Position numbers and translations under genes: made by a program. A stretch of 64,000 bases of DNA from Hygrocybe punicea (lineage: Eukaryota > Basidiomycota > Agaricomycetes > Agaricales > Hygrophoraceae): contig OY744467.1 in NCBI GenBank assembly GCA_963556145.1, positions 3,906,001 through 3,970,000 of the forward strand, given 5' to 3'. The notes under the pieces are model-generated. The model worked only from the letters and a program-made list of their open reading frames with translations, did no database searches and was not told the origin of the DNA. This document shows, piece by piece, positions 55,513-64,000 of the stretch (positions are counted from its first letter, which is position 1; each line of letters begins with the position of its first letter).

Positions 55513-57893
55513 CTTGTTTAGTGGGCCAGTGCTGCGCATGGCATGAACGAGTTCTTTTTTTCCTCTCCTCACTTTCATCATAGCAACCTCTCACCATAGC
55601 AATATAAAAAGTAGAAAAAATAAAACTGCATAGCATGTCTCAACCTCCTCTCCCACTGTCATGTCTTCTTTGCTTCATCATGATGCAATATTCTCAGTCC
55701 AAAAAGAGAGCAACACGTCAACTGTCAAATACAACTGCCTTTAATTAAACAGTATGATAATAATTGACTTACATTTGCTCAACCCTACTTCTCCATAATC
55801 TTGCTGCACAACAGATGATAACATGAAGACAGCTATGCTTGAGTGGGCCAATGTTGCATATGGCATGAACAAAGTTGTATTTCTGTCATTGGATTTTTAT
55901 TTGTATGATTATTACGAATATTGATAAGTGATTTTGCTTGAAATATATAATTAGCATATAATATATACAGTGATATCACATTGAATTATATGTTTTAAGT
56001 AAAAATATCATTATATCATCTGAGTTGTACTAATTTCTGCCTATATGGCTGATATTTCCATATATAGTAATAATGGTCACATGTAACTGTGACTCCTGTG
56101 ATCATCTCAAAATTTAGCATATATGATGTAGAATTACCTTATATGGTTAGACTGGTCGCATGTGACTGTCACCATTGCGATCAGTAAAAAATTTGCTATA
56201 TAATATTAAAAATTGCCTTATATGGTTATATTGGTCACATGTCACTGTCACACCTGACCCGAAATGATCATATTAGTCAGCAGTTTGATTTTCAGCTGAT
56301 TCTGATAAGAATTGAGACCAGTACGAATATTTTGAATATAATTGGAAGGTAATTTGTCTTTTTTGCAACAACCCATATTTGGATGCTTATGTAAGCTTGT
56401 CCACACATGGCCCTAACTGTATCTGATTTTCCAGTATCAGAAGTAGAATCATATCTCTTGTCCAAAAAAATTTTCTCTATAGGCGATCATAGAACATTAA
56501 TTAATTAATTAATTACGAATCCTCACTGGTCCTGGTTTGATAAAGAACTTGTTTAGTGGGCCAGTGCTGCGCATGGCATGAACGAGTTCTTTTTTTCCCC
56601 TCCTCACTTTCATCATAGCAACCTCTCACCATAGCAACATAAAAATAGAAGAAAAAACCTGCATAGCATGTCTCAACTTCCTCTCCCACTGTCATGTCTT
56701 CTTTGCTTCATCATTATGCAATACTCTCAGCCAAAAAAGAGAGCAACACAATACATCAACTGTCAAATACAACTGTATTTAAACAGTATGATAACAATTG
56801 ACTTACATTTGCTAAACTCTACTTCTCCATAACTTTGCTGCATAACAGATGATAACATGAAGACAGCTGTACTTGAGTGGACCAATGTTGCATATGGCAT
56901 GAACAAAGTCTTGTTTCTATTATTGAATTTTTATTTGTATGATTATTACAAACATCAATAAGTGATTTTGCTTGAAATATATAATTAGTATATAATATAT
57001 ACAGCGATATCACATTGAATTATATGTTTTAAGTAAAAATATCATTATATCATCTGAGTTACACTAATTTCTGCTTATATGGCTGATATTTCTATATATA
57101 GTAACAGTGGTCACATGTGACTATGACTCCTGTGATCACCTTGAAATTTAGGATATATGGTGTAAAATTGCCTTATATGGTTAGACTGGTCACATGTGAC
57201 TATCACCATTGCGATCAGCAAAAAATTTGCTATACAATATCAGAAATTGCCTTATATGGTTAGAGTGGTCACATGTGACTGTCACATCTGACCCGAAATG
57301 ATAATATTAGGCAGCAATTCAATTTTCAGCTGAATCTGATAAGAATTAAGGCCAGGATAAATATTTTGAATATAATTGTATTTGTGTAATGAATATGATG
57401 AGCAGTATTTGATTTAGCATATATTATGCAAAATTACCATATATGGTTAGACTGGTCACATGTGACTGTTACCATTGCGATCAGCAAAAAAATTGGTATA
57501 TAATATCAAAAAGTACCTTATATGGTTAGACTGGTCACATGTGACTGTCACACCTTGCCCGAAATGTTTATATTAGTCAGCAGTTCAATTTTCAGCTAAT
57601 TCCGATGAGAACTGAAGGGTGTATGAATATTTTGAATATAATTGGGAGGTAATTTGTCTTGTGTAAGACATGCCATATTTGGATGCTTATGTAAGCCACT
57701 CCACACATGGCCCAGATTTTATGTTACATTCCAACATAAGAAGTAGAATCATATCTCTTGCCCAAAAAAAATTTCTCTATAGGCGATGCAAAAACATTAA
57801 TGAATTAATTAATTAATTAATTAATTAATTACGAACCTTCACTGAACCAGGTCTGATAAAGAACGAGTCTTTTAATAAATTAAAAGAACTCGT
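55513..57893. mobile_element. AT-rich insertion F with tandem duplication
   Basis: The segment sits between TTTTCATA and AAACATG of the left arm of E, which are contiguous in the right arm, with TA at both borders. It consists of two direct copies with period 1,035 bp (55516 and 56551 start GTTTAGTGGGCCAGTG). The second copy is extended by an extra internal repeat (about 57380-57650). (TTAA)n tracts close each copy (about 56498 and 57797-57832). No coding potential. Confidence 0.6.
56083..57545. repeat. Array of GTCACATGTGAC palindromes in F
   Basis: Eight sites in TATATGGTTAGACTGGTCACATG-like repeat units: near 56085, 56155 and 56232 (one mismatch each) and near 57110, 57190, 57267, 57455 and 57534 (perfect). 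Each contains an E-box (CACATGTG), about 75-80 bp apart within clusters. Confidence 0.75.
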
Positions 57894-57894
57894 A

Positions 57895-58250
57895 AAACAT
57901 GCGGAAAAGTTGAAAAAAGATTTGAGGTGTAAAAATTTTGGACTTGGTGAAATTTCTCTTGTATCTCATGGAATACTGCATGGATTGAGATGGTTATAGA
58001 GGGAAAGTTGTATTATTTCTTAAGGGCTTTCTACTCCTGTAATTACATTTGGACAATATTTAGTGTATGGTCAGTTGTAGATGAAATAACAGGGAAACCA
58101 GGATTTTTTGAGACCCAAAATGATATTGTCAAATTATGGCATCAAATGAGCTCCTATGAAGAAGATTGTAGGGAGAAAATTGTTCATTTTTGAAGGGCTA
58201 GAAGTACATATACCGTGTTTGTCTTGATTTTTGTGTTTTGAGCCAATATT
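57895..58250. repeat. Left arm of the long inverted repeat in E
   Basis: About 356 bp, reverse-complementary to 58303-59672 once element D is removed. Both arms contain the same short ORF fragment (MVIEGKLYYFLRAFYSC), a coincidence of the palindrome rather than a gene. Confidence 0.85.
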
Positions 58251-58614
58251 TATAATTCTTGCAGTATTCTAATCCCAATGCAATCAAAAATAGTACTGAT
58301 GTAATATTGGCTCAAAACACAAAAATCAAGAAAAACACGGTATATGTACTTCTAGCCCTTCAAAAAATGAACAATTTTCTCCCTACAATCTTCTTCATAG
58401 GAGCTCATTTGATGCCATAATTTGACAATTAGGGATGACCATGGGTCTTGAACGGGTCGGCTCGGCTGACACCGCACCCATACCCATGAACACCTTACCC
58501 GGGGCGGTTTTGACCCGCACCGCACCCGAACATCCACAGGTCACGACGGTACACCTTACCTGTGGTGTACCGTTGCGTCCCGCCATCCACCACAGCCCCC
58601 GTTCCGCTCTGCAA

Positions 58615-58666
58615 CCTCACAGATGCAGCGCCGGCGTCAATTGACGCGACGTGCTTGTCTGCGAGG
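58615..58666. repeat. Shared cassette, copy 6 (in element D)
   Basis: 52 bp, CCTCACAGATG ... GCGTCAATTGACGC ... TGTCTGCGAGG. The core is a perfect 14-bp palindrome. Confidence 0.75.
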
Positions 58667-58710
58667 TGATCAACATGGGGAACGAGGGGGGCATGTGCCG
58701 TCGGACGCAT

Positions 58711-59075
58711 TGTAGCGCGTCTGCGAGGTGGACAAGAGGGGGACGAGAGGGGGACGCGTCGCCGTCGTCGCTGTTGCGTGTCCGCGAGGTGGACGAAGGG
58801 GGACACGTCGTTGTTGCGTGTCCGCGAGGTGGACAAAGGCCCGGGCCGGGGGACACGTTGTTGTTGTTGTTGCGTGTCCACGAGGTGGACAAGAGGGGGT
58901 GCGTCATCGTTGTTGCTTGTCTGCGAGGTGGACGAGAGGGGCACGCATTGTTGTTGCGTGTCCGCGAGGTGGACGAGAGGGCGACGCATTGTTGTTGTTG
59001 CGTGTCCGCGAGGTGGACGAGAGGGCGACGCGTTGTTGTTGTTGCGTGTCCGTGAGGTGGACGAGAGCGACGCGT
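58711..59075. repeat. Minisatellite in element D
   Basis: About eight units of 35-60 bp built on GTTGTTGCGTGTCCGCGAGG followed by TGGACGAGAGGG, with variable numbers of GTT. The GTGTCCGCGAGG part resembles the right end of the shared cassette. It yields spurious Arg/Val-rich and Thr/Asn-rich ORFs on both strands. Confidence 0.8.
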
Positions 59076-59794
59076 CGTTGTCGTTGCGTGCTGTTGCCCC
59101 ATGCTGTTGTTGTTGTTGTCATAGCGTAGTTAGCTACAGTTCATTACTTGATCAGAAATTGAGACTTACCTAGGCCGGGAAGTGGGAGCACCACCCCCCA
59201 GCCGCTTCCCTGCTCCTTCCTTTGACTGTTCCGGTCGGTCGTCTGGTCGCCGCGCGCTTGCTCACCCTTGGTCGTAGCCGTCGAGGTGGTTGTGGTGGTT
59301 GTGTGATGAACCCGTGACACACCGCCAAACCGCAGGTACGGGTCACGGTATGGTCACGGGTGACGAAACCAAACACCCTACCCGTACCCGCGCAACCCGT
59401 TTTGGTAATACCGTGGGTTGACCCAAACCCGTGGTCATCCCTATTGACAATATCATTTTGGGTCTCAAAAAATCCTGGTTTCCCTGTTATTTCATCTACA
59501 ACTGACCATACACTAAATATTGTCCAAATGTAATTACAGGAGTAGAAAGCCCTTAAGAAATAATACAACTTTCCCTCTATAACCATCTCAATCCATGCAG
59601 TATTCCATGAGATACAAGAGAAATTTCACCAAGTCCACACCTCAAATCTTTTTTCAACTTTTCCACATGTTTATGAAAACTGCTGTAAAATCAAATGTGT
59701 TTTTTGTCTTCTACAAAATATGATTAGTCAGGGTAATACATTTACGTAACATGCATTCCCACGCTGTGACAACCGTAAACGCTCGTCATCAACC

Positions 59795-62641
59795 ATGTCT
59801 CCGTTGGACCATTTACTGCGAGGCGCCCTCATTCTTTTACCCCTCTCCACCTACGCCTTTTATCTCCCAGGGACAGCACCCCACGATTATGCCGCTGGCG
59901 ATCAAGTCGATCTTTTTGTTAATGCGCTGACGCCAATGCTGTCAGGCAACGACGATGCCAAACTAGTAGGTTTTTACCCTAGCAAATATATTTCAATGAC
60001 TTGAATGGGGCACTCTCCCACAGAAATCCCTAATCAATTGTGAGATGACATGTCATATTCGGCCAACAACTGAACAGCACTACCTTTATCAGACGATTAT
60101 TACAATCCGAAATTTCATTTTTGTAAGCCAGAAGGAGGGCCGCAGAAACAACCAGAGTCTTTGGGATCCATCCTGTTTGGAGACAGAATCTTCAATTCTC
60201 CATATGATGTATGTCTAATGATTATTTCTCAGATTTCTATTAATGAACCTTTCAGATTAAAATGTTGGAAGACAATTCAACGTGTCAATTTCTGTGCAGA
60301 GAAAACGTGACTGGAGAGGACGCAAAATTCATCAATGACCGCATCCGAGAAGATTATGCTTTGAATTGGTTAATTGACGGTCTTCCTGCTGCCGAAATGA
60401 AACTGGATTTGCGCACAAACGACTTGTTTTTCGACAAGGGCTTCAATCTGGGTAACGATGATGAACCTCACAGCGAGAAGCCTGTGTTAAACAACCATTA
60501 CGAGATCGTTCTGAGGTTGGCGCCACCTGGCTCGCCTTCCCACGTTCTAAAATCTACCATCTCGCAGATATCACCAGCCGACTCCTGACAAATATCGCGT
60601 CGTAGGTGTTCTAGTTTGGCCATTAAGGTATTTTTAGTCTGCTTGGTAGTTTTACAATGTTGTTCACTGGTTTGGTTCAGTCTCGGCGGTTCCCAGGACG
60701 ACTCAGCAAGTTGTGACTTCGATCCTGCAACGCTCCTTACATTGCAAGAAGATCAAGCTAATACCGTCAGGTATACTTATCGCGTAACATGGAATGTATG
60801 CGATTATTTTGAATGAAATTATTTGATGCTTAAGAATCGTGTTTCCCAGGTATCTGATACACCTTGGGTATGTCAGTTAAGGTGCTTTTGTATGGAATAC
60901 TGTCTTATCATGTTCAGGCCACTCGCTGGGATAACTATCTTCACATATTTGACCCACGGATCCATTGGTTCAGTCTGATCAATTCTCTCGTCATTGTCGT
61001 TTTCCTCTGTGTCATGGTCTCCATGATCCTATTGCGCAACGTGTCTCGCGATGTGAGTACCGGTAACTCGTTTCTTCCGTTGACATCTGAAAATCCTATT
61101 ATAGATTTCTCGTTACAACGCCATGGACTTGAGTGTCAGTGCTGTTATTCATTCTCAACGTAGTTGCAGCGCGTTGATATCTCTCCACAGGAGGATGTGC
61201 AGGAAGACTGGGGCTGGAAACTCGTGCACGGGGAGGTTTTCCGCTCACCGCGGCTTCCCATGCTTCTATCCATTATGGTTGGAAATGGTTCTCAATTATG
61301 TGTCATGGTTGGAGTTACTCTAGGTTGCACCCTACCTTTCCCTTCTCCCACAATCTACATCTTACGTTTTTTCAGTGTTTGCCCTCCTCGGCTTTTTATC
61401 CCCTTCAAATCGGGGTTCGCTCGCCACAGTCATGATGATTTGTTGGACTTTCTTTGGAGGGTAGGTGCATTCCCCTTCGTACGACAGGGCTGATACAAAT
61501 CAAGTATTTTAGATTCGGGGGATACGCCTCTAGCAGAGTGTACGCTTCTCTAGGGGGAACAAATCATAGGAAAAATGCCTTTCTTACAGCGACGGTCCTT
61601 CCCACGTGAGTATGCACTTACTGATCATTGAGATCATTGCATTGAATTTTTTGTTGTAGACTCGTATTCGTGACCGTATTTTTGCTAAATTTCTTCCTCC
61701 TCACGGCCGGTTCTTCTGGCGCCGTACCATTTGGTGCATCCGTACCGTTTACGGTATCCTTTTAAGTTTGTTGACATTTCCTACTTATTAGGTACGATGC
61801 TCCTCATCGTTGTTTTATGGTTTGGTATCTCTGCACCGCTGTCTGCGATTGGAGCATACTTTGGAACGAAACATGGAGTAATACAACACCAGTTTTTGTC
61901 CTATCTATTAACTCATCCCTTGGTCAAGGCTATCAGTCATCCTGTGCGGGTGAATCAAATCCCCCGGCAAATACCACCTACTCCGAAGTATTTGCAACCA
62001 TGGGTAACTATCATGGTATTCGTTCTTAACCAGGGTCTTGACATCCATTTCAGGTAGCAACCTTACTTAGCGGTATCCTTCCTTTCGGTAACTAATTGGC
62101 GCCTTCGTTAATTCTGGCATGCTCACTGCCAAGCGTAGGTGCTGCATTCGTCGAAATGTATTTTGTCCTCTCAAGTCTCTTTGCATCTCGTGCATACTAT
62201 GCGTTCGGATTCTTGGCATTGACGGCGGGCGTAGTTTCTCTCACCACTGCAACTGTGACCATTCTTTTCACATACTTTATTTTATGCGCTGAGGAATACA
62301 GGTCTGCACACTCTTAACATGCTCTCGCTGACTTGATGATGAGTTGGTGGATTATAGATGGCACTGGCATGCTTTCATGACTGGGGGTGGAAGTGCAGTC
62401 TGGCTTATGGCTTATGGCATATTTTACTGGGCCTCCCGTCTATCACTTGGTTCATTCTCCAGCGTCATTTTGTATTTTGGATATCTTTTCCTTCTTGTGC
62501 TCTTCGATTTTATCATCACTGGTAAGTAATCTCGCCTTTCAAGCATCATACTGACATTTCCACTGTTGGGCAGGTACAATCGGGTTCCTTGCGTCATATT
62601 GGGCAGTTCGTAGACTGTATCGTGCCATCCGTATCGACTAG
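59795..62641 (+). CDS. Transmembrane 9 superfamily (EMP70/TM9SF) protein
   Basis: Nine-TM endosome/Golgi membrane protein. The family is implicated in membrane-protein sorting. A signal peptide (MSPLDHLLRGALILLPLS) leads to YLPGTAPHDYAAGDQVDLFV. The lumenal domain shows LGSILFGDRIFNSPYDI and an NWLIDGLPAAE segment (60370). Next come RIHWFSLINSLVIVVFL (TM2 region, 60955) and EDVQEDWGWKLVHGEVFRSP (61190), the family hallmark. The TM bundle follows through TFFGGFGGYASSRVY, HPVRVNQIPRQIPPTPKYLQ and EEYRWHWHAFMTGG, ending LYRAIRID with TAG at 62639-62641. The C-terminal basic-x-acidic end fits the known Golgi retention motif. At least ten introns. Confidence 0.94.
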
Positions 62642-62706
62642 ATTTGTGCATGTGGATATACAATAGGGACGTAGTCAGACCCTAATGATTTTCGACCGAT
62701 ATGGCT

Positions 62707-64000
62707 TCAATTCACTGCAAGGATTAAATGTTTGTCTCGACCGGCGCGCACAACTACCATTCGGCCATCGAGGAGGTCAGTGGGTCCTACTCTGAAATGG
62801 ACATCTGTTATAGGTCGGTTATTCACATAAAGCCCGCCTGATTTGACGAGGTTCCAGCAGGCAGCTAACATTGCATGTCAATCAACACGACTGAATTTTG
62901 TTGTGATGGAGATGTCTTACTGGTAGAAGAAACCAAATTGAAAATGACGGTCAGTTTTGTTATTGATGTCGAGAACAACTGGGCTTCATCACAGAACACT
63001 AGCCGAGGGTCACCGGTCAATTCAGAAACAACATCCTGTGCATTCAATTCTGAATAATTGGTGTCAAACAAAATCTTGGTTATTGCGTGTGCTCGACGAA
63101 GTCCATGCTCTGCAAAAATCGTTGATCGGAACAATGGTCAACGATGTTGCCACACTGCTTACGGGTATGAACAAGTTCGGTAAGTTCATCTGCTAAGAGC
63201 TTTTGGGCTATCCGTTTCTCAGGCGTAGCCTGAGTCGAATGCATCAGATGATGTGACGTAGAGGAAAATAATAGAACTCGCCTGGTGTTGCTCAATGGCT
63301 TGTTTAATGTCTACTAAGGGTAAGAGGGTAAACATTTTCAGGTACTTCTCCACATCTACATCAGCTATTTTCAAGAAGAACTAAACGTCGAAAAGTTCGA
63401 TAAATATAAGGCTAAACTGTGTATCGAACCTACCTGATAGAAATCAAACACACTCGTCAATTGTTCATCAAGCCAGACAGCATTACCGGCACTCTTGCCA
63501 AATTTCTCTCCCGATGCAGTCGTAAGCAGCGGAGTCGTTATACAAAATCCCTCCTCTCGGCGCTCTACAGGATGTCCGAGACCAGAATCACGGAGGCGAT
63601 TGATCAATTCTAGACCAGCTAGAATATTCCCCCATTGATCTGAACCTCCGATCTGAATATTGCAGCCATGCCGAGTGTAGAGTGTGTAGAAATCGTATGC
63701 TTGGAGGAGTTGGTATGAAAATTCGGTGAAGGATATGCCTTGTTGTGACTCCATACGCGTTTGCACGCTGTGTTTGTGTGCTAGATTTTAGGCCGCGATA
63801 AAATTTCGACACAATATTAGCCGCACCTCTCTCTATTCAGCATGGTATTTACCCTGACAGAGACACCGACGGCTCGCAGAAACTCAAGGAGATTCACGTC
63901 TCGAAACCACTCGATGTTATTGAGGACGGTTGGTGGTCGGGAGAATATTTGAGATGGTGGGAGGCGCACTTTCGTATATTGCAGCGCTCGTATGAAAAAC
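62707..64000 (-). CDS. MSY1: Mitochondrial tyrosyl-tRNA synthetase, 5' partial
   Basis: Charges mitochondrial tRNA-Tyr. The 5' part with the HIGH-like motif lies beyond 64000. In the window, [20 protein letters not shown] (about 63920-63860) is joined by an intron to [20 protein letters not shown], then the tyrosine-site motif [12 protein letters not shown] (about 63665-63630). KFGKS (about 63505), the bacterial-type KMSKS, follows. Exons at 63370-63270 and 63200-62940 lead to the S4-like C-terminal domain [20 protein letters not shown] and ...LILAVN with TGA at 62709-62707. The KFGKS and GSDQWGN signatures mark the bacterial/mitochondrial form, not the cytosolic enzyme. Convergent with the TM9 gene, 65 bp apart. 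Confidence 0.93.

Larger units (their letters stand above)
58430..59443. mobile_element. Non-autonomous hAT-like element D with 8-bp target duplication
   Basis: 1,014 bp. Left end TAGGGATGACCATGGGT; right end on the complement TAGGGATGACCACGGGT (16 of 17). Perfect flanking direct repeat TTGACAAT (58422-58429, 59444-59451). Removing the element and one repeat restores the palindrome arm of E, which confirms the borders. Its ends resemble those of B (TAGGCAATGACATGGGT), and both have ACCCGTACCC-type subterminal motifs. The interior holds cassette copy 6 and a minisatellite. No transposase. Confidence 0.9.
58303..59672. repeat. Right arm of the long inverted repeat in E, split by element D
   Basis: The arm runs 58303-58429 and resumes at 59452-59672. 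The break is element D together with one copy of its 8-bp target duplication. Confidence 0.85.
55495..59689. mobile_element. Foldback/TIR element E, carrying insertions F and D
   Basis: The ends are TTTACAGCAGTTTTCATA (55495-55512) and its exact complement (59672-59689). Directly inside the right end, and inside the left end after removing insertion F, lie long inverted arms: 57895-58250 and 58303-58429 plus 59452-59672 (about 350 bp each, with few differences), around a 52-nt loop. TA dinucleotides sit at both ends, so a TA-targeting (Tc1/mariner-like) origin is possible. There is no transposase. The intact element would be about 0.8 kb. Confidence 0.65.

Noticed and set aside
57990..58193. 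67-codon ORF MVIEGKLYYFLRAF..., repeated on the minus strand at 59586
   Set aside because: The two ORFs are the same sequence on the two arms of the foldback element; no family resemblance.
58495..59173. ORFs of 130-160 codons in element D
   Set aside because: They follow the minisatellite unit and change character with frame; no domain seen.

Overview
The window is nuclear DNA of a filamentous fungus, most likely a basidiomycete of the Agaricomycetes. Almost every gene is cut by many short introns (about 50-60 nt). The gene set is fungal: a Zn2Cys6 regulator, the fungal arginine methyltransferase Rmt2, and Sm, TRAPP, COG and CORVET subunits. A respiratory complex I subunit argues against Saccharomyces-type yeasts. 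The base composition and the nested hAT/LTR content fit an agaricomycete. The taxon is an inference.

Layout. 1-44.8 kb is a dense housekeeping block with about 20 genes. In order: CLC chloride channel/antiporter (5' end off the window), SmD3, SDHAF4-like assembly factor (-), Zn2Cys6 transcription factor, Rmt2 (-), PRKRIP1-like splicing protein (-), Fun30/SMARCAD1 remodeler, Bet5 TRAPP subunit (-), DHA2-type MFS transporter, a small one-TM protein found by splicing (-), COG2, Vps8 (-), Cti6-like PHD protein (-), threonine deaminase, an uncharacterised spliced ORF, NDUFB3 (-), topoisomerase I, CDP-diacylglycerol synthase, and ribosomal protein uS12/Rps23 (-). Convergent pairs are separated by only 65-110 bp and divergent pairs by about 120-380 bp, so little room is left for other genes. 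COG2, Vps8, Bet5 and the EMP70/TM9 protein all serve endomembrane traffic, but they show no sign of co-regulation.

44.9-59.7 kb is a nested transposon island without a recognisable host gene. It holds a decayed Ty3/gypsy reverse transcriptase (-). Next is a hAT-like non-autonomous element (A) that was split by a 4.5-kb LTR retrotransposon. That LTR element has almost identical 239-bp LTRs but no reverse transcriptase or integrase. It is itself split by a second hAT-like element (B) with a perfect 8-bp target duplication. A third TIR element (C) follows. Last is a foldback element (E) with arms of about 350 bp, split on one arm by an AT-rich tandem-duplicated insertion (F) and on the other by another hAT-like element (D), again with a perfect 8-bp duplication. 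Elements A, B, C and D carry different terminal and subterminal repeats but share a 52-53 bp quasi-palindromic cassette (CCTCG...CAATTG...GCGAGG), present six times. This is the least explained signal in the window.

59.8-64 kb returns to housekeeping genes: an EMP70/TM9SF protein and, convergent to it, mitochondrial tyrosyl-tRNA synthetase (5' end off the window).

Gene models were spliced by eye from GT/GC...AG signals and family conservation. Start and stop codons are usually firm. Some internal exon borders are approximate.
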